Positions 38,201-50,384 of a DNA stretch of 64,000 nucleotides are shown piece by piece. A program made the position numbers and the translations under genes. Every line of letters begins with the position of its first letter. Position 1 is the stretch's first letter. The notes under the pieces are model-generated. The model was not told the DNA's origin. It did not search any database and saw nothing but the letters and a program-made list of their open reading frames with translations. The DNA comes from Sipunculus nudus (Eukaryota; Annelida; Sipuncula; Golfingiida; Sipunculidae): NCBI GenBank assembly GCA_026874595.1, contig CM049306.1, forward strand, positions 7,563,519 to 7,627,518, written 5' to 3'.

Positions 38201-41200
38201 TTTGCATGTCACAGTTTAATCTTATCAAAATTTCAGCATGAAGACAGTTATTGAATTTACACTGAAATATTAATGCCTTTGTTTATTTCATTTGTAATTT
38301 TTATTTTCAGTCATGATTGTCTTGCTTTAATTATTTGATAAGCCTACATCAGGTTTTTTTTTGTTCATGCAAAAGTATGTAATATTAACACTCCTGGAAT
38401 GAATATTTTTACAATAATTCTTTTTGGAATATGTATTTATTTTGAAGTTAGAAAGTACTATCATATCTCATATTGACTTATAAGATAAGATACTTCAATT
38501 TAAGGATTAATTACTACCTGTGTCTGAATGCCTTTGTTTCTTTATATTTACATGTTAATATCATACACTTTAACATTTCACGGTTTTAGTTGTTATCCAC
38601 TGCTGGTGAGATGGCTAACCATGTGGAAGGCCTTCATGCCAAGCTTGACCGTAAGCGGAGTGTCGAGGAGTACAATGAGACTTGCCAAGAGAAGTTCTCA
38701 CGTGTGTTCACAGAAAATGTGGACCAGATGGGCAGAGACCTTCAGCAGTTCACAGACCAGCAAGTCAGCTTCCACAGCACACTACATGCTGAGCTGGGTA
38801 AGTTGGATCTGCTTGGCTTCTTTTCTTTTTTCTGCAAACTTTCAAAGCACATTAGCCAATTCTGTTTTTTAAGTGTGATTAAAATTATTTTAAAAAAATT
38901 ATGTATGTATTATGATCTTTTGTAAACTATAAGCCTCTCCCTTCCCCCCCCCCCCCCCCCCAAAAAAAATGACCACTGGTGCAGTTTTATAAAAAAAAAT
39001 GATCTTTATACCAATTTAAAAATAATAGTTACAAAAGTTGAAGATCCCAGATATTGTTACTATACTTACTTCATATTTTTAATTTATATACTTGCAGCTG
39101 ATGTTTTATCTAAAAGAGCTGTAGAGGTAACTAATCTGACGTCTGAGCTGGCTCAGATGTCCACAAACGTACAGAAGAGGATGACAGTGATACAGACAGA
39201 GAACCAGCAACATACAGCAGCCGCAACCACACAGATTGAACAACACTCCCAGTACATCACAAACACCAAGGTTAGTCTGTGCTACCACAAACTATAAAAA
39301 CTAGATACTTTTCAGCTAAATTAATGTTATTTACCAGATCTAGAATTTAAGACATCTTTTAATAAAATTAGTGTTTGCCGGTAATATATGTCTAGTTTTT
39401 ATACGCCTATCATTTGACGGGAGTATTTTATAATACCCAAAATCTGTCTCTCTGTCAACTTTTAGTTTCGCTGTGGTAACTTACCAGGGCCTTGATGGAT
39501 TTTCACGAAACTCACCATAACTACTTACCAACAGATTATTTAGCCCGAGTGTGATTATTGGCACATCCATATATATTTTAAATTAGGTCACAGGTCACCA
39601 GGCTACTATGTGATGTTGCTGTGATAACTTATTAAGAATATGAAAGATTTTGATAAAACATATAAGAAATGTCAATCAATCAAATATCTGGCCTTAGTTT
39701 GATTTTCAGCAAAATCCTTGCATATTTAATGAGGTCAGAGGTAATAGCACTTGGACATTACCTTGGTGACTTACCAAAAATCCTGTGGGTTTTCATGAAT
39801 CTCATTATACATATTTACAAATAGAGTTTCTCACCTGAGTCACCTTTCCATAAAAATTCATGCATATTTAATGAGGTCAGAGGTCACCAGATTCACGACT
39901 GGCATGCACGTTTATGGTGCTCTTGTTATAAGAGTTTTGACAGGAGCAAGTATATGTCAAATAGGTCAGGCTTATTATTTCATTCATACTTTGCAGTGTA
40001 TTCACCATACAGTCAACCTTTATATATTTTCACCAACTGAAGCCTGATATTGAAGATCAGTTGTTATATTGTATATTTGGCTACCTTACTCAATGAAAAT
40101 GCTGAAGACAGATCACATAATGGTGATGATAGTCCTACACTCTTACATGTCCCTGAAACTAATGTGACATCAGTGATATTATACATTACCATGTGTTATG
40201 ATCAGGACACTGCAGTCACCAGCATGGACCAGTACATTCACAATGAATACTCAGACAACATGACACGGATACAGGACCAGCTCTCAGCCGTGGGCTCACA
40301 ACTAGAGATGCTGAGTGGTCTCTTACATAAACAGGTCAGTGTTCTGTCAGATAAAAGCCATTTGGACAAATGGTAATAGGCCTTATATTCTAAGTAATTC
40401 TACATTGAAAAAATAAAACTGTTTAATTAAAATATGAGTATTTTATTGGAATTATTTATTTTGAACATAAGGCATTAGAAAATAGGCTATATTTCCATAT
40501 TATTATTTTGCACTGATTTAGAAGCTTTCAGCACTGTAAAACTATAACCCTTTTAAAATAGCAAATCACTTCATTATTTTCTTTTACAGTTATTTTGTAA
40601 TATATATAAAGAATTTTGGTACATCTTTTTATGTGTCATTTTGTTACAATAATGACAGACAGTGATGTAAAATTTACTATAGTGCTTACCCATGGTATTT
40701 TATTTGTCTGAATACTCCTGTTTTCCTGATACATTCAGAGAGAGGAGCATGCAGAGGCAATCCAGAAGTTTGCTACAGAGCAAGGGGCTCGTCTTCAGCA
40801 GCTGCATGCTCTGGTGGAGAGGTCCACCTGCTCCCAGATGCAGCAGCTGGACAACCACCTGCAGGACACCCAGACACTGTATGATTCTCAGAGCAGTTTG
40901 CTGCAGGTGGGTTACCTTGCCAGTCTGACAGTATTAGGCTATAATATGTAACCATTTGAGCATTGCTTTTTGTACTCAGAAAAGTGGCTTTTATTTGAAA
41001 GAATCTGAATATGAAAATGTCATTTGATATAAGTTAAATCATTTCTTTATTCTTTATTAACCATAACAAGTAACAGAGGTCCTGATCCAGTAACAGATAT
41101 ATTCAGACCTAGTGTCTTGTTTTTTATATTAGATATTTTTAGAAGTTGTGAAGTTTACATTTGTGAAATCCATGTAGGTCTGATATGTGTGGGTACCTAC

Positions 41201-44200
41201 ATTATCTCTGCTGATTGTCTGCTGTTTAAAGCTTTGTCAAGATGTATTACCTCATAATACCATGGCCAAAGTATGTTATCTTCATATCATGGTTCCAGAA
41301 GTTTTTTGTTGTATAGATGGGATGCTAAATGTAGTTTATATTACATGTTTTACCCTGTAAACTCTGCGTTTCTGATGGTGTTTATCATGTTTCAGAGATT
41401 GTCTGACAGGTTAATAGAACAAACCGTACAACATGTACAAGAGGGCCTAACACGTTTTGTAACTGATATGGTACATGAACAGACACAGCAGCTCAAAACA
41501 AAAACAGATAAGGTGAGTGAGTGGGGCAAATTGATGTGTGAACAGTTTAGAACATTGTGATTGGTTCATGCAGTTCCCCATATTTGTGTTGTCAGCCACT
41601 GCACCAAGTATATTACTATGAACATTTTTTTAGGTGAGGGGACTTTTCAGTTTTCTTTGTTGTAATTCTTGGCTTCAAGTCACCAAATATGTGACTTTCA
41701 TTACATAAATATATAATTACACCTACTTTGTGGATATGTTTTAGGACATGTTTCTTTCTTTAAAATAGAACATTATTTAACAATTTAAGGGAAAAAATTG
41801 GGCAAGATCCATTTTGAATATAATATTAAAAATAAATACATGGTGTCATTTAGTATTTAGAAAAGATTTGCAGAAAAAAATCTGATGTAACATGATTGTT
41901 TAAGTTCTGTTGGATTGACTTAAATTTGAATTTTCTCAGTTGAAAAGATATTTATTCATGATACCTTGAATGCTTGAAGAAATGAAATGACTGGGATAAT
42001 TTATTAACCACTAAATATATTCTTATTTTTGTTTAGCTGGTTGCAGATCAACAAGAAACAAGACAGAAAACAGTGAATCTACAGGATGAGGCCTTACGGT
42101 CAGTGACATTAGTGACTGGATATGCTGAAATTATCTGTGATTTCAAAATTATATCGTAGAAAATATGATATTACACCATTTCAGAAATAATTGACAGAAC
42201 TATAATCCACTGGGAGAAGTGTATATCTGAACTTGCGAAAAATGATATTTCCTGTGCTTTGTGTAGTCCCATTAAAAAAAATTAAATCATTATCATTAAC
42301 TCAACTCAACTGTATGATGTTTGTTTCACACTGTAACATGCTGTCACACTTTCTGTATGATGTTTGTTTCACATTGTTACATGCTGTCTTGCTTTCTGTA
42401 AGAGGTTTGTTTAACATTGTAACACTGTCTTGCTTTCTGTATGATGTTTTTTTCACACTGTAACATGCTCTCTTGGTTTTTGTAGGATGGTTGATCTGAC
42501 TGAGAAGTGTGAAGGTACAAATCAACACGAGCTGACCTCTCAGAGTAAGAACCAGTGTTGTGGGGCCCAGAACCTTGTTTCGCAGGTACGTAGTGAGATA
42601 GGAGGTATTTGTACACACGTAACAGTATAGCCAACAGTTGTGATCTAATACAAAAAAAATCTGTGAAGTGTAGTCTGTCATGCCTGTTGTGAACTAATAT
42701 GCAGATTAATAGTTATATCCATCAAACTACTGTAAGTTGATTATAGTACAGAACAACAAGTCATTTTGTGATATTTTCTATAATATTTAATCATATAAGA
42801 CCCAGAGGAAGGTCTGATAATTGCAAATAAAGTATGGTATTTATTTATTATGTAAATATGTTAACATGTTGCTTATTTACACTTGTATCACTTTGACATA
42901 CAGTTTATAATTTGATACATTTTTCAGTTACAAGAAAAGGTTGACAAACTAGAGGAAGAAAGGACAGCAGTGCAGGAGAGTGTCACAGAATTTATGGACT
43001 CCAAGAAACAGGTATAGTCAATATTTATAATATATATAATTATTGCATTGGATGAAATTTTGTAAGTTGTCAATTTCTAATTTTTTCTTAAATCTGTTTT
43101 TAAGTGTTGCCAACTTTTCCTTCAAGATCTATTCCTCTCTTGGTTTCTTAAGTGGTAGTAAATCCAATTGAGGATATGAATTTACAATTTATGAGAGGAC
43201 CTGGGAATCATTTCAGGGTATCATATAATTAAATCATGTATATGACTGTCTTTAGAATGAAGTTTATCCTGGTTATAATTGCCACAGGCTTTCATCACAT
43301 AGTCGTCACTGTTATTACCCCTGATATGAAATATTCATCATTTATTTTCTTAGACTGAATTTGTTTGCCTGTTTAATATTCACATACACTTCTGTTACCT
43401 CTGGAGAACATTGTCCATATATCACTCAGTTGTTACACACAGGAATGGGTGAAGTTTGCCACAACATCAGACGATACCTGCAACAAACACACTGCAGATC
43501 TAAGCAGTGCCACTGGTGTTCTCAAGAAAGCTGGCCAGGTAAGTGCAAAACTCATGATTTGTATATTTATAAAAAGTATAGGGATAAGTATAATGTTACT
43601 TAACAATTCCAGGGCTTCCCAGGCCTAGGTTCTTCTTGGTTATACAGGTATAAAATGTCTCAATACTACTCATTGCTATGAATAAATCCAAGTGAATAAA
43701 TCTCATTTTTATTATGACCGTTTAGCTTTAATATTGTATCACTAGTCTTTAAAATTACTCCTGTATAATATAATACTATTTGTAACTTGGCAAGGCATAA
43801 GAAATTAGTCTGTTTAGAGTATAATATATTCTTACATAATTTGGTGTTTCATATTTTTAGCTCAGCTGACTATAAGTCATCTGAGCTATAGTCGTGGTCC
43901 ATTGTCCGTCGTCCGTCCGTCTGTCCGTCCGTCCGTCCGTAGATGTGGCACGTTTTGAAACCGTAAGACCTAGGAATCCAAAATTCAGCATAATGTTAGA
44001 TGTCCCCAAGATCTCCTACCAAGCCGAAAACTGGGTGTTTGCAACTTCGTTCCTTTGAGAAATTAAGGAAAAACCTCAATTTTTTATTAAAAACCTATTT
44101 TCACACTTCAGGACTGCCTAATATCAAAACCACTCATCTGTTTTACCTCATATTTACCATAAATATTCCTCTATATAGTTCCTATGTATATGCCAGAAAT

Positions 44201-47200
44201 TATGTCTGTATTATTTAATTTAAAAAAGTTATGGGCCCAAACATAATGCAATTTGTAAAAAATCAGAAAAGATATTTGATCACTTAACACAAAAAATGTT
44301 AATGCTATGGACCTTTTTTCCAGTAATATAACTTTAATTAATCAAAATTAAATTGTATACCCAAAATTAGATGAAAATCTTTTAAATTTTTTAAAATATT
44401 AATAAAAATAAAAAATTGGTACCTTAAATTTTGCCCAACTTTGACCATGGCACGTTTTTTTCCTGTAAGTACTGTGGATTTAATTTTCACAGCATGTTTT
44501 TGTTAGCATTTCAACTGTTAACACCAAAAATTTGAAACCAGTTGATCAAAAACTGTAGATTTTATTCAAGTTTTCAAGCACCATGTAACATATTGTTTAC
44601 ATCAAGCTAGTGTTATGCAGTTTGCAAGAGCTCAGCTCCCCAGCTTCAGCTCTAAGTTCCTTAAATTTGGCATACAGTTAGATGTCTCCAAAATGCCCTA
44701 CCATGCCAAGAATTTGGTCACTAGGACATTCGAGATATTACTGAAAAACTTCATTTTTCCATTAAAAACCCATTGTTACACTTCAAGACTGCCTAATATC
44801 AAAACCACTGATCTGACTTTAATCATAAATAATATACATATTTTTCATTCTCTATGCACATGCCAGAATGATGTCAGTATTGTGTAATTGTTTTTAGTTA
44901 TGGGCCCAAACATAATGCACTTTGTAAAAAATCAAGAAATATATTTACTCCCTTAACAAGAGCATTGCTGAAGCTAGAGATTTTTTTGTCAGGGATGTAA
45001 CATTATTTAATCAAGATTCAATTGAATACCCAAAATTAGTTCTGAATTTTTCAAATTTTATTTAGTATAAATATAAAATTAGTACCTTAAATTTTGCCCA
45101 ACTGTGACCATGGCACGTTTGTTTCCCGTGAGCACTGTTGATATAATTTTCATATCATGCACACATAAGCATTTCAGCTTTTTAGTTTAGAAAGCTGAAA
45201 GAAATTGGCCAAAAATTGTAGCTTTTATTAATGTTTTTTATGAGACCCTGTCAGACTTTGGCTCTCTCCAGCCCCTCTTGAGTCACCTGTATGTTGACCT
45301 TGTTGACCTTTAATCAAATTATGCACACTTGAGGCGAGGCATACATGGAATCCAGGCAGCTTATGGCAAGCCACAGTTGATCCAGGTGTCCAACCCAACT
45401 CATCTAGTAGTTTTAACCAAGAACATAACAAAAAACAATAAATTAATAAATTTTTATTGGTTTTTAATTACAAATTAAAGAAAAATAGAAAAGGAATTTG
45501 TTAGTTTATAATAACAGGAAATTAACTTGCAGTTACTGATGATATAAGAATCTTGTATCGATGGGTAGAATGTCACATATTCCAAATAACACCATGCAGT
45601 CACCTATGGCATTTTTCAGTTCAATTTTAATGATAAAGAAGTAAATCATATTATTCATTACTAATCATTAGGGATCATATGAAGGAAATTAGACAAAGAT
45701 GCAGTTGATAATATTAATCTAGATTCCTGCTGTGTCTAGTGTGTACATTGATGTGAAATTAGTCCAAAATGAATTTTTTACAGTTATTTTTTAATATAAA
45801 TAAAAGCCATAAAACCAGGTACTTATGATCATTATTTAAATGTGTGAATTTTGTATATTCTGGATTCTCAACATCATTGTTTGGTGAAAACTGAATAAAT
45901 TCCAGACATGGTGCAAATACTTTGTAATTGTATTTAAATACGAATATGATTTTGTACTCCATTATAAAATTTCTTGCATAAAGAATGGGAATTCAGGTAA
46001 AAATGAAAATATATGAATACTCGTGCAAATACTTTCAAAATGTATTCATGAATGCATTCATGAATATATTCTTTAATATTATTTTAATAATCATATCAGT
46101 TATATTTCATTTTAAAAAATCATATGATTCTCTTATTATTTGTAATAAAAATTATATTTGGGACAATATTTGTATTTTTTTTAATAAATAGTTAAACTCT
46201 TATATTATATGTTCTGCTTATAAGTTATATGGCCAAGTCAAAATCTGTGTGACAATAGTACTCCATTTGTTAATAAAATAAATGAAATCAATCCTCTTCC
46301 CTGTCTCCAAAGGTACTATCAAAATCATACATAAGCTAAACAACAACAACTCATAATACAGCTTATATTTATTACCACACAAAACCAGCATGTGCCTCAT
46401 TTCTAAATAATATTTTTTTATCATATATAACAGCTGAGCGTCGTGACCCATAGGTCCCTTGTTTTATCTGTAATAGAAATATTTCAACAAAACTAACTTG
46501 ACCTTAATCATTAAAAATATTGTAAGGATTATCAGAGAAACAGTCGTACCCATCTGTGAGCAGTAGAAATATTCAAATAAATGAACACCACTATGTCTAA
46601 GGAAAATAGTAGCATGCCATATACATTATAAATAGACTGACAAAAAGCATCTAGTATAGGGACCTTGTAAACTGCAAAAATGATGCCCTGATATGATGCT
46701 CCCATTATCCTGGGGTTGTTTGAGTAGGTCACACCAAATTTTAATCACAATGTATTGTTTGTATTCCCAGTTTGTATGCATAAAATCCATGATACCTGTT
46801 CATATATTTTGTGGACACACACACAGCCCATCAGCTATGAACACCTTATCACGCACGGTTTACAAAATTATTAAATGTAACTGTATTGTTTACAGGAGCT
46901 AGTGAAGGGTACAGAGGAAGAAGTGGCTGCCATGAATACCAAAACTACAGAGCAGCACACCACATTCACGTCACACATAACTCAGTTACAGACAGATACA
47001 ACACAAACCAAAAACAAAACTAACAACTGGGGCACAGGCATGGGAGAAAAGCTTGTAACCAGGAAGGAAGAGGTTGTCAAATTTATCCAAGAAGAACTCA
47101 GAAAAGACATCCCAACAGGTAAAACAGCTGTAAATGAAACCTTGAATGGAAAAAATGTATCACCAAACCTGCTGTACTTCTCTTTTCATATATGAGAGTG

Positions 47201-50200
47201 ATATCTCAGATTTTTAAATGAATCAGTGCTTGTTGAAGTTGTTGCTCTAACCTGACTATATCAAATGACTGTTCCATATATTTTATTTTTTGTATGTGAT
47301 CATACAGATTTTTTAAAATTATATAATCCTGGTGATCACCTTTTTTTCATATGTTGCATTTAGAACACCATTTCCTGCTGATTTTGCCTGCCATAAAATA
47401 AATTATTATTGTAGTATTATTATTATTATATTATTTAAATATTATTATACAGATTCAACTAGCCATATAGTTTTTGTTTACATAAATGTAAAATGGTGCA
47501 AGTTTTGGTGAATAACATACTTATTTTTTTACTTTTCTTTGAGAGTTATAAGAAGGTGCATGTCTTATGTTACTCAATGATGCAGAAATCTTGTAGACAG
47601 CAGGCATAATAAATGTATCACTTCATTTTAGGCCTGACACCCAAAAGAAAGAACTACCAGTATCCACACAACCTGCGGCAGACAGCTCCTCATGCCACTA
47701 TCCTGGAAGAGTTCAGGAAAGATTATGATCTAAATGAAGCAATGCAGACCCCCATTCCTGAGGACTCCCTCAGCAGTTCTCTGGTAGGTAGTCTCAGCTC
47801 TCTGTACTGGTATATACACCATAATAGGGTTAGCTAGAAATATGTGTGACTAAGCTTATGCTATTCAGTATCATGTATATAAAATCACTCAAACAAATTG
47901 GTTTTGTTGGCTCAGGTGCAGAGCTTTTATTGTAAAGTATAACAACTCTTTTCATTGTTTTACATGAGGTCCAATTTGTTTTATGATTATTGTCCAAAAT
48001 ATTACAAGTCATAAAATTTTACATTTTAGTAAAAAGATTTTGCTTTAATGCACATAAGAAATCAAAGCAAACACTTATATTTCATTTTTATTATCATTTC
48101 TTCAGATAATACTGTGGATTCAGAATTGTTCATTGGGTTTTTATTTTTGTGGAATTTGTGGGTAGCCATTATTCACGAAATCAAAAACCCATCCATCATT
48201 AGGTTTATTATTTATAGAATTTTTGAAAGTCTGTCCACCCTGTGCATTGAGTTATGACATCTTGTTGGCCCAACGTGCGGCTGTCATGGTCCATACTAGT
48301 AAAAGATACTGATTAATAAAACGCAAAGAAAATGATATGTAACTCATATATTAAAAAAATACTTATATTGTGAGGAAAAATATTCAGTTTCACCTTGGGG
48401 TGAGCAAACAAATCAAGATTTTATCAATGTCGTGTGTATGACTGACAAGTGACTGTTTGAAAGTGTGTCTGCACTTACACTGGTAAATGTGGACCTGTTC
48501 TATCTCACATTATCTCACTAAAACTTGTAGTTAAAGATCATTTTGCCCTGCTTATCATATTTGATTGTTCATTTGAAAGAATGTCATGTTTAAATAAAAT
48601 AACCGCGTGGCAGAGTTAATCTAGTTGGCTCTCGGCCTGTTGATAAGTCACAGTCAGCTGAGCAAAATTATGAGCTGGAGTCTGGTCTAACTGTGGCCTC
48701 GTTCCCAGGCATGCGAGTTCTGAATGAACGACATACCAACACCTAGCTCCAGGACTTGCTCTCATTAACCTAGTTAAATATTCAGACAGGCATGTTTTCT
48801 TTTGATAGACACAGGTAGAATTATCCCTGAGAAAACCATCCAGATGTACCCAAAATTTTTCAGATAAGTCAGCTGATATTTTGGTCATTTGTGTCATTGA
48901 GCCTATTGCTACTGGGATTGCGTGAAGCTGACATTTGTAAACATTCAGTGGATTTTTAACAAAAAGAAAACACTTATCTTTTGGTTATTTTCAGGTCTGT
49001 TCGCATATTAATTTTGATACAGTGCATAACTAGGAAGGAACAATACAGGAAAGTTTTAAACCAACGAATAGTGTTTCAGGTCAAAACCACAAAATTTTAA
49101 ACCCACAATATTTTCTGAATCCACAGTAGGTTGGATCTCATAAATTTTATTTTTATTATTATTATTGTGGTTGATTTTACTGCAACTTTGCGAATGTATT
49201 GAATGTGAATTTTCTAAACACATTTAATTCATTATACTGAATAGGATATTTAAAAATGTAGAAAATAATCCGCAAAAGAACTGGAATCAAAAATATAATA
49301 TCTCTAGAGACGGCTGAAGTTGCTGTTGTGCCATATTCCTCTATTTTGTTTTCTTTTCCAAAACATTATTTTATTGTTCCAGATCAGTCAGCTGAACCAG
49401 ACAGATGAGAACGAAATGCTGGAGGCGGAGAATGACAAACTGAACACCTCCACGGATTCAGCTGTCAGTACGGGGTCCCGAGTATCATCTGTCCTTAGTG
49501 AAAATCCAGGAAACATCAAAGTGAGTATAGTTCTGTCTGCTCATTTAGTGCCCGAGCCAACACCCGTAGAGCACAAAAGGGTTCGTTTAGCATTCAGATT
49601 AAAGGGGCCTATTCAGGACTTTTCCAGGAATCTCAGGCCTGTTAACTAAAGATAATCTCTTGACCCATTTATAAAAATAGGCCAGAAAAGGAGATCCCTG
49701 AGTAGACAAGCTGTTTCGTTTATTTCTAAGTATTTTATAACATGGGGGGAGGGTGAAAACAATCCCAAATACATTCGACAGAGACATCTGGCAGCAGTTA
49801 GACTTATCAGAGTTTTTTAAACGGCGTTTTGCAACTAGTAACTTCCAGCTAAATGCAACCAATCCCCTTCAGTTAAATTGTTTTTCTGTTTGTCAATATG
49901 GGTGCATGTACCAAGTCTTTAAAAGTAATTTTGTATATACATGATAAATATTAAGGTTACCATACACTATATATATATATATATACTTTGTTATGAAGAC
50001 AAATTAATCAAGGGAAAACACTGGGCCAATCCGGGAACCCATGTGGGTGGCGCACAAGTCCAGCGTGCAAACCACTTCGCTAGAAAAGCAAGCTTCCCTA
50101 GCGGGACAGTTCGGTCCGCTTTTATGTCATCCCCGTAACACACTCCCTCTTAAGAGTGTTCAGCTATCAGAACAAGACTAATTATCCCAGGAGTCACACT

Positions 50201-50342
50201 TTGGTGAGCTTATTCCCGAACTGTCTCCCTAGTGAAGCTTGCTCTGCTCGCGAAGCGGTTGGTACACCGGACTTGTGCGCCACCCAAATGGGTTCGAATC
50301 CCGGATCGGCCCAGTGTTTTCCCCTGATTAATTTTTCTTCGT

Positions 50343-50384
<42 letters not shown>

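Noticed and set aside
44000-44887. Conserved 72-residue frames in the 680-bp module as a protein
   Set aside because: The frame is similar in four repeat copies, but the repeats themselves are similar; no domain, and nothing shows selection on the protein.
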